DNA from: Hyphomicrobiaceae bacterium
Lineage (GTDB): Bacteria; Pseudomonadota; Alphaproteobacteria; Rhizobiales; Xanthobacteraceae
DNA length: 64,000 nucleotides
Assembly (NCBI GenBank): GCA_021324465.1
Contig: JAJPJB010000016.1
Span: 1-64,000, forward strand
Reading direction: 5' to 3'
The translations under genes and the position numbers were made by a program. Positions 1 to 8,815 of the stretch are shown piece by piece. Positions within the stretch are counted from its first letter, which is position 1. Each line of letters starts with the position of its first letter. The notes below the pieces were generated by a model that worked only from the letters and a program-made list of their open reading frames with translations, did no database searches and had not been told where the DNA came from.

Positions 1-62
1 GTCGACGGCTGTGCGCAACGCCCGATCACGGAGCCAAGAAGGCTTAGGCTCAAAAGACTCTG

Positions 63-138
63 GCCCAGGTAGCTCAGTTGGTAGAGCACTGCACTGAAAA
101 TGCAGGTGTCGGTGGTTCGATTCCGCCCCTGGGCACCA
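63..138 (+). tRNA. tRNA-Phe (GAA)
   Basis: Cloverleaf read directly. The 7-bp acceptor stem pairs gcccagg with cctgggc, followed by discriminator A and an encoded CCA. The D arm carries gctc/gagc. The anticodon stem ctgca/tgcag encloses loop ctgaaaa with anticodon GAA, and the T loop is ttcgatt. Length is 76 nt. No terminator is obvious before the convergent DUF488 gene. Confidence 0.97.
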
Positions 139-160
139 TCACTTTCGCAAATCCATAGCT

Positions 161-697
161 TTAAGCGCCGCCGGGATACGTCAGGATGCCGGGCGCCTGC
201 ACGCGCGCCGCCGTTGTGATCTTCGCCGGTTCGATATGTCCCGGCGCGAGGATGTGAAAGACCGTCTCGCCGGCGGCGAGCAGATAATCGGTGACGATCC
301 GCCGGTGGCAGCGCCACCACACCGTCTCCGCGCACATGATGGCGCAGCGCCGGACGCGGCCCAATTCCATGAGCCTGGCCAGCCCCGCGCGAAAGCTCCG
401 GCTCATGGCGTAATCGGCGTAGTTGTGAAAGCTCTCATTTTGCCAGAATGCATTGACGCTCGCTTCCACGCCGCGCTGCTTGCCGCGCAGACCGCCGAGC
501 GCCGCTACATGCTCATAGCCGATGCCCGCCGCCTCGAGACTGCACGGCAGCGCATCGGCGTTATACTGCGGGTTACCGCGCGAACGCGGCACGGTGCGGA
601 TGTCGACGACCAGAGTCACTTCGACAGCGTGCAGCAAACTCACGAATTCGCCGATCGAGCGCGTTCCATGACCAATCGTGTGGAACAGGTACGCCAT
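161..697 (-). CDS. DUF488 family protein
   Basis: A 178-residue protein of the DUF488 family, whose biochemical role is not established. Visible family features are the N-terminal TIGHGTRSIGEF segment, the central VDIRTVPRSRGNPQYN block, YEHVAALGGLRG, and the C-terminal AIMCAETVWWRCHRRIV block with paired Cys and His/Arg residues. It starts at an ATG with only a weak upstream GGT-rich stretch. It is monocistronic and convergent with tRNA-Phe. The family assignment is good; a function cannot be given. Confidence 0.85.
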   Translation of the reverse strand: MAYLFHTIGHGTRSIGEFVSLLHAVEVTLVVDIRTVPRSRGNPQYNADALPCSLEAAGIGYEHVAALGGLRGKQRGVEASVNAFWQNESFHNYADYAMSRSFRAGLARLMELGRVRRCAIMCAETVWWRCHRRIVTDYLLAAGETVFHILAPGHIEPAKITTAARVQAPGILTYPGGA

Positions 698-961
698 GAC
701 CGACCGCGGCTTTCCGATCCATCGACGCAGGCGACCCGAGCAAAAAGCCCGTCGGCAGGCCGCCGTCCCGATCCGGCCGGACTTGGATTTGTTTGGATTG
801 TCGTAGTCAGACTATGGCAATCCATAACTCTCAAAATGGCGTCCGTCCCCAGTTCCATGCCGGCGTGGGGTCCGGATCAGCCATCGCACTCGCCGCTCCA
901 GCAACGGTCAATGCGATTACTGATGGAAGTTGCGTTATAAGTGTCTCTCTTTGGCCGATGG
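698..961. other. intergenic region without a supported gene
   Basis: About 260 bp between two leftward genes. Short reading frames occur on both strands but none has a ribosome-binding site, signal peptide or recognisable motif. By eye the composition is richer in A/T than the core genes of the window. Confidence 0.5.
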
Positions 962-1678
962 TCAGTCGCACTTGGCCACGATTAGCGCACTGATCTCGCT
1001 TGGCTCAGCAAAGATCACGTCCGCCCGATCACCCATCATTCCAGCCCTGACCAGAGCTGGCGCTTTCTTTTCTGGGCCGTCGCTGCTTGAATCGGTCTTG
1101 AGGCGCAGATTGCGTTCCCAAAACTTGCGCTGCTGACCGTTTGCAGTGGTGACGATATAGGTGTCTTTGCAGTAAGTGATTGCTTGCACGCGCTCAGCGG
1201 CGTCAAGTTGCTTTAGGTTAGCAACGCTGTTGCCACCCATCATTCCCGTCATGCCGCCCATTGGACCTCCCTGCTGAGCCATCTGTGCCCTGCCGGGTGT
1301 TGTTTCCTGCTTTAGGAAAGCGAGTAAGTCGGCACGCTGCCGGTCATCCCTGATGCCGGGGAACATCATCTGATTGCCGGGGACCAAATGCTGCGGATCA
1401 GCGATCCACTCATCGAGCGTCTTGTCATTCCATTCGATATTTGAGGATTTGAGGGCAGGCGAATAGCGAGTGAAACTCGGTAACGTTCCGGCCTTCCGGT
1501 TCCAAATTCCCGCGAGACTTGGCCCCGTCATGTTTTGATCGGGCTGCAAGGAATGACATGCTGCGCAAGCGCCAAATATGCGATGGCCCCGAGCGGGATC
1601 GCCCTCGACAGCGAGGGCGTGTGAACCGATCACCAATGAAGTCAAGACTGCGCACGCGGTTAAACGAGAGCTGTTCAT
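962..1678 (-). CDS. exported class I cytochrome c with Met-rich linker
   Basis: A 238-residue exported c-type cytochrome. Residues 1-23 look like a Sec signal peptide ending near ALAVEG, and the haem motif CAACH is at residues 38-42. A Met in the NQMMFPGI segment is the likely distal ligand, which gives a classic mitochondrial-type cytochrome c fold. A Met/Gly-rich linker follows at about residues 132-149 (GGPMGGMTGMMGG). The roughly 90-residue C-terminal region has two Cys and no family I recognise. The ATG at 1678 is chosen over upstream starts because it gives the signal peptide and has GGAG about 7 nt upstream. It lies 82 bp downstream of the Cys-rich exported protein in the same direction. 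The Met-rich linker suggests soft-metal (Cu/Ag) contact, which is inference only. Electron partner unknown. Confidence 0.85.
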   Translation of the reverse strand: MNSSRLTACAVLTSLVIGSHALAVEGDPARGHRIFGACAACHSLQPDQNMTGPSLAGIWNRKAGTLPSFTRYSPALKSSNIEWNDKTLDEWIADPQHLVPGNQMMFPGIRDDRQRADLLAFLKQETTPGRAQMAQQGGPMGGMTGMMGGNSVANLKQLDAAERVQAITYCKDTYIVTTANGQQRKFWERNLRLKTDSSSDGPEKKAPALVRAGMMGDRADVIFAEPSEISALIVAKCD

Positions 1679-1760
1679 GCCGGTCTCCGGACTGCTGCAA
1701 TGACAAGGACGCGACCGCGCCACGGTTGCGCGCTCGCGATGAAGTGTCCAGTTGCGATGT

Positions 1761-2087
1761 TCAGGCGGGAGGCGGATGCGTCGGCGGGCTTCTTATATGC
1801 CCGTGCAGATCGTTGACGGAGAGAGCAAGCGGGTTGGCGTGGGCTATGCGCGGCAGAGGGACGGTCTGGGGCAGAACGGCATTATAGGAACTAATGCATT
1901 TGACGGTGCACGCGACTGACGCCTTCGATTTTTCCTGGCTGTCGCAACACGGGCAGCATGGCACGTTGCCTTGATCCACCGACGCCATTTCAACGCTGCT
2001 AACCGTAACAGGCATAGCCATCGCCGCCGGGGCGATGGCAACGGACATGGCGACTAAAACCACGAAAATTGCGCGAAGGGCAGACAT
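1761..2087 (-). CDS. small exported Cys-rich protein
   Basis: A 108-residue protein starting at the ATG at 2087, which puts an N-terminal hydrophobic stretch (residues about 3-25) in signal-peptide position ending in AMAMP. A cysteine cluster with CCPCC followed by two further Cys (VACTVKC) dominates the middle. It is followed 82 bp later by the Met-rich cytochrome c in the same direction, so the two may be cotranscribed. Such Cys spacing in a secreted protein suggests metal or redox chemistry. I do not recognise the family. An upstream ATG at 2144 would add 19 residues but destroy the signal peptide. Confidence 0.6.
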   Translation of the reverse strand: MSALRAIFVVLVAMSVAIAPAAMAMPVTVSSVEMASVDQGNVPCCPCCDSQEKSKASVACTVKCISSYNAVLPQTVPLPRIAHANPLALSVNDLHGHIRSPPTHPPPA

Positions 2088-2586
2088 GGTTGCTTGAACT
2101 ATCCGGCGATCCGCGTCGTGGGTCAACCTTTCAGGAGTGATCAACGCTTTGGCGGCCTATGTTCACCTTGCGCCGATCTGTAATGCGAAGTCCAGGGCCA
2201 GCAACGCGCATTCTAGTGGAAAGAATCAAACGGATGGGACCCTCACCAAAACCGCGGCCCTTGGCCTTCCGCCGATTGCCTCGGACTCTTCCGTCTGATT
2301 TTCCCCACTGGGATGGCGCTCGTCAGGTCAAGGTAGTGGCCCGTGCTGTCGGGCCAGCCTCAACCCATGCTCGGGAATACGCACAGCTTCTCCGCAATGT
2401 ACGTCAGCACGCCAAGAGTCAGGCACGCTAAGCCAAAAGACCGGAATATTCGATGCCACTGGCACGTTGCCAGTCTCGTCTGTTTTCGCGTCGAGCTCAG
2501 CCGCGCAAACACCGGAGATAATATCGTAACGATGCCTGCAGGCTTCATACGTCACCAGGCCGCAACCCGCATCCAGGCGCGACGGG
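2088..2586. other. 500-bp intergenic stretch, possible small membrane ORF
   Basis: No confident gene. The best candidate is a 62-codon minus-strand frame at 2360-2548 with one hydrophobic segment (about FGLACLTLGVLTY), but it has no ribosome-binding site and no recognised family. I see no tRNA, strong hairpin or repeat here. Confidence 0.35.
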
Positions 2587-2973
2587 TCATATCGTCGGCA
2601 CTACCGCGCGCGACAGGTAAAGAAACAGCGAGAGTCCCAACAAGCCGATCAGCACTGCGAGCGCGACATCGAAACGCTCGCCCGTGCTCGGCACCTCCGT
2701 CTCGGAATCGATTTCTTTGGTGGTCCTCGCGAAGCGAAAGCCCGCAATCACGATCATCGCCACGCCGATGCCGATGAAGGCGAGCCCGGCAATATTGGCG
2801 AAGAACTGTCCGTGGCCGCTGAGCTGCCGCTGCGCCAGCGCCGGCGCGGCGACCTGCAGGAACAGATCGAACCGCTCGATGACAAAACCGAAGGCCATGA
2901 CCGCGATCGCGGTGCGAACCCAAGCCAAAAATGTTCGCTCATTGGCGGCATGGTCGCTGTAGCGCTTGATCAT
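2587..2973 (-). CDS. DUF202 (YidH-like) inner membrane protein
   Basis: A 128-residue membrane protein of the DUF202/YidH family, role unknown. The family signature is at the N terminus: a charged start with ANERTFLAWVRTAIAVMAFG leading into the first membrane segment. Two more hydrophobic segments follow near residues 55-77 and 100-123, so three membrane spans are expected. The ATG at 2973 has GAGG 6-9 nt upstream; longer upstream frames lack this and would delay the family motif. It is divergent from the MFS gene across about 155 bp. Length fits the family (about 110-130). Confidence 0.88.
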   Translation of the reverse strand: MIKRYSDHAANERTFLAWVRTAIAVMAFGFVIERFDLFLQVAAPALAQRQLSGHGQFFANIAGLAFIGIGVAMIVIAGFRFARTTKEIDSETEVPSTGERFDVALAVLIGLLGLSLFLYLSRAVVPTI

Positions 2974-3128
2974 GGTTGCCTCGGGGTGCTGCGTCGATCT
3001 GGCGAAGCCGATTATAGCGTGCCATCCTGCAGACTTGCCGGAACGGCGGTAAGTGGGCAGGTTACCGGCCCAGAATCCGGCGGAAAGGACATCGCCGGCA
3101 AGTGAAATTGGCTGGGGAGCGAAACGAA

Positions 3129-4427
3129 ATGTCAATCAATCAGTCCACGCCCGCGCGCGCCTCGAATGGCCGCTGGTACATCCTCCTGCTGATCAGCCTG
3201 ATGTACCTGATCACCTATCTCGATCGCGTCAACATCTCGACCGCGGCGCCGGAAATCGTCAAGGAGTACGGCTTCGACAAGGTGACGATGGGCGTGATCT
3301 TCTCGGCCTTCGTCTGGGCCTATGCGCTGTTCCAGGTGCCTGGCGGCTGGCTCTCGGATCGCTTCGGCGCGCGCGGCGTGCTGAGCGCGGTTGTCGCTTA
3401 TTGGTCGGTGATGACAGCCGCGACCGGCCTTGCCTTCAATGCCGCGTCATTCAAGATCATTCGCTTCCTGTTCGGCGTCGGCGAGGCCGGCGCCTTTCCC
3501 GGCGCCACGCGCGCCATGCAGCTCTGGTATCCGCGCAGCGAGCGCGGCTTCGTTCAGGGCATCACCCATAGTGCAAGCCGCGCGGGCGCGGCGCTGGCGC
3601 CACCGATCGTGCTTGCGATCATGCTCAATTTCGGCTGGCGTGCCGCATTCTTCGTCTGCGGCGCGATCGGCCTGCTTTGGGCGCTGTGGTGGGCCTTGAG
3701 CTACCGCAATCTGCCGGAAGACCACGGCATGGTGAACAAGGCCGAGCTGGAGCGCATCCGCGGCATCGACGCAAGCGGCGCAATCAACCCGCCGCCGGTG
3801 CAGAAGCGGACGCTCGTGCCCTGGGGCAAGCTCCTGCGCTCCGGCAATATGTGGGCGGTGATGTGCGGCTATTTCACCTACGTCTATTGCCTGTGGATCT
3901 TCCTCACTTGGCTCACGACCTATCTCATCGACGTACGGCACTTCACCTTGCTCAAAGGCGGTCTGCTTGCCTCGCTGCCGCTGTGGGCCGGCGTGATCGG
4001 CGACACGGTTGGCGGGCTTGCGACCGATTGGCTGCTGCGGAAAACCGGCAGCGCCAGGATCGCGCGCCGCGCCGTGGCGATCACCGGCTTGCTTGGCTGC
4101 GCCGTCTTCATCACGCCGGCGGCGCTGACCGGCGAGCCATATGTCGCCGTTGCCGGTCTCACCATCTCGATGTTCTTTCTGGAATGCACCATCGGTCCAT
4201 CTTGGGCGGTGCCGATGGACACCGGCGGCAAATATTCCGGCACGGTGTCCGGCATGATGAACATGGCCGGTAATTTCGGCGGCGCATTGTCGCCGATCGT
4301 GTTCGGCTATCTTGCCCAGATCGGTGATTGGGAGGCGCCGTTCATCGTCGCGGCCTGCCTCCTCGTCGCCGGCTCGGCGGTGTGGGCGTTCTGGATCGAT
4401 CCGGACAAGGCGATCTTGACGGACTGA
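3129..4427 (+). CDS. MFS transporter, anion:cation symporter (ACS) type
   Basis: A 432-residue major facilitator with about 12 membrane segments. The ACS-like opening has WYILLLISLMYLITYLDRVN in the first span. MFS motif A (GGWLSDRFGARGVLSA) lies between spans 2 and 3. ACS members usually import organic anions such as hexuronates, glucarate, tartrate or phthalate by proton symport; the substrate here cannot be read from sequence. The ATG at 3129 is preceded by GGGGAG about 8 nt upstream. It is monocistronic, with a strong hairpin immediately after the stop. Confidence 0.9.
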   Translation: MSINQSTPARASNGRWYILLLISLMYLITYLDRVNISTAAPEIVKEYGFDKVTMGVIFSAFVWAYALFQVPGGWLSDRFGARGVLSAVVAYWSVMTAATGLAFNAASFKIIRFLFGVGEAGAFPGATRAMQLWYPRSERGFVQGITHSASRAGAALAPPIVLAIMLNFGWRAAFFVCGAIGLLWALWWALSYRNLPEDHGMVNKAELERIRGIDASGAINPPPVQKRTLVPWGKLLRSGNMWAVMCGYFTYVYCLWIFLTWLTTYLIDVRHFTLLKGGLLASLPLWAGVIGDTVGGLATDWLLRKTGSARIARRAVAITGLLGCAVFITPAALTGEPYVAVAGLTISMFFLECTIGPSWAVPMDTGGKYSGTVSGMMNMAGNFGGALSPIVFGYLAQIGDWEAPFIVAACLLVAGSAVWAFWIDPDKAILTD

Positions 4428-4432
4428 GCGCG

Positions 4433-4455
4433 GCGCGCGGCGGGACGCCGCGCGC
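4433..4455 (+). terminator. GC-rich hairpin after the MFS gene
   Basis: A perfect 10-bp stem, gcgcgcggcg against cgccgcgcgc with a 3-nt loop, starts 6 nt after the MFS stop codon and is followed by a short ttcatt. The T tract is weak, so terminator activity is probable rather than certain. Confidence 0.5.
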
Positions 4456-4561
4456 TTCATTAACGAAACCTAAATCGCCCGCTGTGTAATTTCGAGCTCG
4501 CGCGCCTGGACCGGATCGATCCGGGAGGCGACGCCTGGATCGAACTTCTGCCGGTTCCGCG

Positions 4562-5896
4562 ATGCTCCACGACTGGCCTATTGTCGCCGCAGCATGCATT
4601 GGCGTTGTATTGATCGGCGCAACCGTTGCGCTGTATCGCCGCCACGTCGCCGCCGGCCGTTTGCTCGCGCTCACGCTCGACAATATGACTCAAGGCGTGG
4701 TGCTGTTCGATATTGCGGGTCGGCTGGTCGTCTGCAACAACCGCTATCTGCAGATGTACGGGCTGTCGTCGGAGGTCGTGAAGCCCGGTGCGGCGCTGAT
4801 CGATATTGTTCGCCATCGTGCGCAGACCGGCAGCCTGCCGCGCGAGCCCGACCAATATTGCCGCGACCTTCTAAACAACATGGCCGCGGGTAAAGAGCTA
4901 AGTTTCGTCACCCACTCGGCCGACGGCCGCGCCATCTCCGTGGTCAATCGCGCGATCCCGGGCGGTCATTACTGGGTCGGCACCCATGACGACATCACCG
5001 AGCGCCGTTCGGCTGAACAAAAAAGCGCCCTGCTCAGCGAGCAGGAAGCCCGCCGCGCCCGGATCGACGATGCCATCACCTGGTTTCGCGGCAGCCTCGA
5101 AGGCGTGCTCAAGACGGTGACCGACAGCGTCGCCGCGATGAAATCGACCGCCTCCACGCTGTCGACGACATCCAACGATACCTCGGCGCAGACGAGCGGC
5201 GCGGTGCGCACTTCCAACGATGCGTTCTCCGGCGTACAGAGCGCCGCGGCGGCGGCCGATCAATTGTCCAAGTCGATTGCCGAGATCAATCGCCAGCTGG
5301 TCAGCGCCAGCGACGTGATGCGCGCGGCGAGCGGCGAGGCGCAAACAACCAATGCGCTGATCGGCGACCTCGCGCAGGCGGCGCAGAAGATCGACGACGT
5401 GGTCAAGCTGATCCAGAGCGTGGCCGGGCAGACGAATCTGCTGGCGCTCAATGCTACGATCGAGGCGGCGCGGGCCGGCGCCGCCGGCAAAGGCTTTGCC
5501 GTGGTCGCGTCCGAGGTCAAGGCGCTCGCGGTGCAGACCGCCAAGGCGACCGACGACATCGCCGCCCAGATTTCGGCGGTGCAGACTTCGACGCAAGCCG
5601 CCGTGCGCGCCATCGGCAGCATCGCCGGCCGCATGGAGGAGGTTCGCCAATTCACATCGGCGATCGCCACCTCGGTCGAGCAGCAGAACGCGGCGACCGG
5701 CGAGATTTCGCAAAATGTGACCGCCGCCGCCATGGGCACGAAATCCGTGGTCGCCGTTCTGGAGCGGGTGTCGGCTGCGATTTCCGATATGCGCAATTCG
5801 GCCGATACGGTGCTGACTGCCTCGGCCGCGGTTGAAAAGGCCGCCGAGAGTCTGCGCGAGAGCGTCGACAGCTTCTTGCACAGGGTCGCGGTGTAG
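4562..5896 (+). CDS. membrane-anchored methyl-accepting chemotaxis protein with PAS domain
   Basis: A 444-residue transducer. One membrane helix near residues 6-25 is followed directly by a PAS (PAS_7-like) domain at about 35-150 ([20 protein letters not shown] opens it). A coiled coil and an MCP signalling domain follow at about 180-440. The hairpin tip reads [17 protein letters not shown] at about 290-306, the canonical CheA/CheW contact. There is no periplasmic ligand domain or HAMP between helix and PAS, so it should sense a cytoplasmic, redox or metabolic cue. The tip has GAAGKGF where many MCPs have GExGxGF, losing one acidic residue next to the tip. No che genes are nearby, so it is an orphan receptor. 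Confidence 0.92.
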   Translation: MLHDWPIVAAACIGVVLIGATVALYRRHVAAGRLLALTLDNMTQGVVLFDIAGRLVVCNNRYLQMYGLSSEVVKPGAALIDIVRHRAQTGSLPREPDQYCRDLLNNMAAGKELSFVTHSADGRAISVVNRAIPGGHYWVGTHDDITERRSAEQKSALLSEQEARRARIDDAITWFRGSLEGVLKTVTDSVAAMKSTASTLSTTSNDTSAQTSGAVRTSNDAFSGVQSAAAAADQLSKSIAEINRQLVSASDVMRAASGEAQTTNALIGDLAQAAQKIDDVVKLIQSVAGQTNLLALNATIEAARAGAAGKGFAVVASEVKALAVQTAKATDDIAAQISAVQTSTQAAVRAIGSIAGRMEEVRQFTSAIATSVEQQNAATGEISQNVTAAAMGTKSVVAVLERVSAAISDMRNSADTVLTASAAVEKAAESLRESVDSFLHRVAV

Positions 5897-5901
5897 AGTG
5901 G

Positions 5902-5950
5902 TTTTCCGATCCGATGGAATCGGAAAATGCTCCAGCGTTTTTTGTTTTTC
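5902..5950 (+). repeat. dispersed palindrome with hairpin and T run
   Basis: ttttccgat (5902-5910) pairs with atcggaaaa (5919-5927), and a T-rich run follows at about 5938-5950. A further ttttccgga-type segment occurs near 5981-5989. The cggaaaa/ttttccg core recurs in intergenic regions at 37.6, 52.9, 56.3 and 58.1 kb. It lies just after the chemoreceptor stop and could also serve as its terminator. Confidence 0.5.
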
Positions 5951-6009
5951 CGCATCTTCACACGGAAAGCCGGCACCCGCTTTTCCGGAAATGTTCTAGG
6001 GAATCGGTT

Positions 6010-6762
6010 TCAGGATGAGCTGGCCCCCCGCCTGCGCGGAAATGAGCGAAAGCGATCACGCTTGCGACCAGGCTCGGCGGCGACACGGGCGAAGGTTGCA
6101 ATGATTTTCAGACCGGCTTTGAGCGAGCCGCGCCAGGAGCCGGCCACTTTCGAGTAGCCGCCGATCCGGCGCCGATAGGCGGCCGGAATTTCGAGGACGC
6201 GTAGCCCCGCGCGCGCCGCCCGCAGCTGCATCTCCAAATTCCAGCCATAGGTCAATTCGCGCATGCCGAGCCCAAGCAGCGTGTCGCGGCGGATGGCACG
6301 AAACGCGCTCATATCGGTATAGCGCACGCCGTAAAGCAGCTTGGTCAAAAGACCGGCGGCAAAGCCGGCGAGAAGCTGGTGGAACGCGATGCTGCCGGGC
6401 TGGCGCTTGCCGGTCGCGCGCGAAGTGATGACAAAATCGTAATCGCCGCGGCGGATTGGCGCGATCAGATCGGGGATCATTGCCGGGTCGTCGGCGCCAT
6501 CGCCGTCCATGAAGACGAGGATGTCGCTGCCCTCGGCCAACTCTGCGCCGGTGCGACAGGCAAGCCCATAGCCACGTGCCACCGTGATCACCTCGGCGCC
6601 GGCGGCGCAGGCGCGCGCCGCGGTGTCGTCGTCGCTGCCGCCATCGACAACGATGATGCGATCAAGATGCTCACGCGGCAGTTCGCGCAGCACGGCGCCG
6701 ATGGACTCCGCCTCGTTGAAGGTCGGGATGACCACAGCCACGCCGCCAGACCGCAAGGGCAT
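6010..6762 (-). CDS. family 2 glycosyltransferase (dolichol-phosphate-mannose-synthase-like)
   Basis: A 250-residue GT-A fold enzyme. It has the opening VVIPTFNEAESIG, the VVDGGSDDDTA nucleotide-sugar loop and the acidic FMDGDGADDP metal-binding motif. The GIAF/GLLTKLLYG-type region and TDMSAFRAIRRD are also typical of polyprenyl-phosphate hexose synthases. No C-terminal membrane helices are present. The ATG at 6762 follows the stop of the radical SAM gene by 2 nt and has GGAG 9 nt upstream, so translation is probably coupled. The last 13 residues (RSFPRRRGASSS-like) run into a dispersed gcctgcgcgg repeat, so the C-terminal tail may be repeat-derived. Likely role: transfer of a sugar to a lipid carrier or to the product of the upstream enzymes; substrate unknown. 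Confidence 0.85.
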   Translation of the reverse strand: MPLRSGGVAVVIPTFNEAESIGAVLRELPREHLDRIIVVDGGSDDDTAARACAAGAEVITVARGYGLACRTGAELAEGSDILVFMDGDGADDPAMIPDLIAPIRRGDYDFVITSRATGKRQPGSIAFHQLLAGFAAGLLTKLLYGVRYTDMSAFRAIRRDTLLGLGMRELTYGWNLEMQLRAARAGLRVLEIPAAYRRRIGGYSKVAGSWRGSLKAGLKIIATFARVAAEPGRKRDRFRSFPRRRGASSS

Positions 6763-6764
6763 TC

Positions 6765-7850
6765 TTATAGACTCCAGCGCAGGCCGCAGCTGGCGCAGGC
6801 CTGCGGCGGGTGGTCCGATTTCAGCGCGTGGCGGAAGGCGCGGTAGGCGGGCCCGGTCCAGATCGCGCGCAGCGTCTGTTGGGTAGCGTCGCCAAGCGTG
6901 TAATTCTCGTAGCCGCGCTGCGAGAACGGCGCGATGCAGCAGGGCAGCGCGCGGCCATTGGCGGTGAAATACATCACCGTCCACGGCCGCCGGCATAATG
7001 CCCATGGCGAGCCTTCGTCGTGATCCTTGGCCTGCCGCTTGAGGCTGACGCCCGGCTCCGAGGCGCCGCCCGAGGCGCTGAAGGTGATGCCGAGCGAGCG
7101 CGCCAAGGCGGTGGCGCGATCGATATGGACGGCCTCTTCGCGCGAGAGCTGTTCATAGAGCGCTTGGTCCGGCCGTGCCAGGCCGATCGCATTCTCTTTG
7201 AAGAACACCAGACGCTGCAAATAGACTTCCTTGACCCCGGTCTCGGCGGCGACGCGAACGAAATCGGGTAATTCTTCGATGGTCTCACGCAAGCCGGTGA
7301 GCCAGGCCGAGACCCGCGGCCGCACATGGCCTTCACGCTCCTGCAGCTCGCGAAAGGCTTTGACGTTTTTCAAGATGCGATTGAAATAGTTCTTGCCGCG
7401 GATCGCGAGATAGGACTGCGCATTGGACGCATCGAACGAGACGCGCAGCTCGTCGAGACCGGCGGCGATCAAAGCGCGGCCGTTCTTCTCGTTGAGCACC
7501 GTGCCGTTGGTGTTGAACAGCACATAAGTGCCGCGGTCTTTCAAATAGCGCACCATGCGCGGCAGCTGCTTGACCAGCATCGGCTCGCCGACGCCATGCA
7601 GCACCGCCCGCTCCAGGCGCGGGATCTGATCAACAATGGAGCAAAAGAGCTCCCAGCTCATATCTGCGGGCGGCTCAAGCTCCTCGTAGGTGCGCGGGCA
7701 TGTGGTGCAGAGCAGATTGCAGCGATTGGTGGTCTCAAGATAGAGGCAGACAGGATCGTGCTTCGGCACATCGCCGTCCGCTGCGACGTTCTCAAAATAA
7801 CGTCGCGGATCGACCGTCCGCTGGGCTGCGCTTGTGGTGGCGCTTGGCAT
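6765..7850 (-). CDS. radical SAM / SPASM-like enzyme
   Basis: A 361-residue radical S-adenosylmethionine enzyme. The [4Fe-4S] motif CNLLCTTC gives cysteines at residues 44, 48 and 51. VLHGVGEP (the GGE-like SAM loop) and NTNGT follow, then a C-terminal Cys set (LCRRP, LPCCIAPF, ACASCGL) resembling a SPASM/twitch auxiliary cluster domain. The ATG at 7850 is preferred; an upstream frame would overlap the preceding gene and lacks homologous character. It is the middle gene of a leftward operon, 61 bp after the DUF2064 gene and 2 nt before the GT2 gene. Neighbours suggest modification of a glycoconjugate. It is not obviously ArsS, so an arsenosugar role is not assigned. Confidence 0.88.
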   Translation of the reverse strand: MPSATTSAAQRTVDPRRYFENVAADGDVPKHDPVCLYLETTNRCNLLCTTCPRTYEELEPPADMSWELFCSIVDQIPRLERAVLHGVGEPMLVKQLPRMVRYLKDRGTYVLFNTNGTVLNEKNGRALIAAGLDELRVSFDASNAQSYLAIRGKNYFNRILKNVKAFRELQEREGHVRPRVSAWLTGLRETIEELPDFVRVAAETGVKEVYLQRLVFFKENAIGLARPDQALYEQLSREEAVHIDRATALARSLGITFSASGGASEPGVSLKRQAKDHDEGSPWALCRRPWTVMYFTANGRALPCCIAPFSQRGYENYTLGDATQQTLRAIWTGPAYRAFRHALKSDHPPQACASCGLRWSL

Positions 7851-7911
7851 TATGTTTCCGTCCCAAAATGTTGCTTGTCGCTGCAAGCCGACAAAAGGCG
7901 CGCCCAAGCGC

Positions 7912-8727
7912 TCACGCGCTCGCTCCCGCGGCCTGCGGGATCTCGTCAATCCGGCCGTCAAATGCATGACGGCGCGCCAGTGCGGTCACCAGTCTCGCCG
8001 TGTGCACGGCGTAATGCGGCGGCTGCGACGATAATCGCGGGCGCACCGCAGTGTCGCCACACAGCTCGGCATAGAGCCGCACAAGATCATCGACATCATC
8101 GACATCGTACCAGGTCGGCAGCATGTGCAGGTCGAGGCCGATTTCGCCGGCACGCCGGCGCGTCTGTTCGGCAACGACGTTGGTGCTCCAGGCGATGCCT
8201 TCGAACATGCGGCGATGCGCGGATTTCAGGCCAAGGAGGTAATAGCCGCCGTCGCTCGACGGCCCGAGCACCGCGCGATCGCCCGGCTGCGCCAACAGCG
8301 TCGCGGCTTTGATCAAAAAGCCGGTCGGCAAGGTCGGGCTGTCGGCATTGAGCACCACCGCCGCGCTGTGTCCGCGCGCCAGAATTTCCGCGATCGTACG
8401 AAACAGGCAGTCGCCGAAATTCGGCAGCCAGGCGCCGATCAGGCCGATCGATCGCGGCAGCGTGCGCCCGAAAAACTCCTCCGATCCGGGCGGTCCATAG
8501 GCGGCATAGCCGGCGATGCCGGCGTGAGGCGGCGCGAGCTCGTCGCCATCGCAAGCCAGATGGCGCGCGGCAAGCAGCACATTGTCGGCGACGTCGCGCA
8601 GGAACGCGGTGTTGAGCGCCGCCGCTTCCGCAAAGCTCAGCGGCGGCACGAGCCGGGTTTTGGCGCGGCCGGGCACCGACGCCTTAGCCATGAAAGCAAT
8701 CCCGCATGATGCAGGAATTGCCGGCAT
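7912..8727 (-). CDS. DUF2064 / TIGR04282-type nucleotidyl- or glycosyltransferase
   Basis: A protein of about 271 residues with the DUF2064 (TIGR04282) fold, a GT-A-like domain. Visible are FMAKASVPGRAKTRLVPPLS, the LNADSPTLP motif that replaces the DxD site in this family, and GPSSDGGYYLLGL with WSTNVV. Family members are annotated as arsenosugar-biosynthesis glycosyltransferases, but many occur away from arsenic genes. The start is uncertain. The ATG at 8727 gives a 12-residue lead into the family motif. An ATG at 8817 has a better GGGGG ribosome-binding site but would add 30 residues. First gene of the three-gene operon with radical SAM and GT2 enzymes. Confidence 0.82.
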   Translation of the reverse strand: MPAIPASCGIAFMAKASVPGRAKTRLVPPLSFAEAAALNTAFLRDVADNVLLAARHLACDGDELAPPHAGIAGYAAYGPPGSEEFFGRTLPRSIGLIGAWLPNFGDCLFRTIAEILARGHSAAVVLNADSPTLPTGFLIKAATLLAQPGDRAVLGPSSDGGYYLLGLKSAHRRMFEGIAWSTNVVAEQTRRRAGEIGLDLHMLPTWYDVDDVDDLVRLYAELCGDTAVRPRLSSQPPHYAVHTARLVTALARRHAFDGRIDEIPQAAGASA

Positions 8728-8815
8728 TGCGCGCCGCGAAACCCGGTCGAAGGCCTTGCCGGGCGAAGCTGATTTGGTTGCGCGAGACTTCGCGTCCAAT
8801 CGATTTGCACGATGC

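Noticed and set aside
236-940. Plus-strand reading frame of 234 codons opposite DUF488
   Set aside because: It overlaps a gene with clear family motifs, has no ribosome-binding site, and its translation has no domain character. It is an antisense shadow in GC-rich DNA.
63-2586. Integrative element attached at tRNA-Phe
   Set aside because: No integrase gene and no second copy of the tRNA 3-prime end was found in the window. Only a suspected composition change remains.
6010-8727. Arsenosugar biosynthesis cluster
   Set aside because: The DUF2064 family name suggests it, but no arsM, ArsS-type or other arsenic gene is in the window and the radical SAM enzyme differs.
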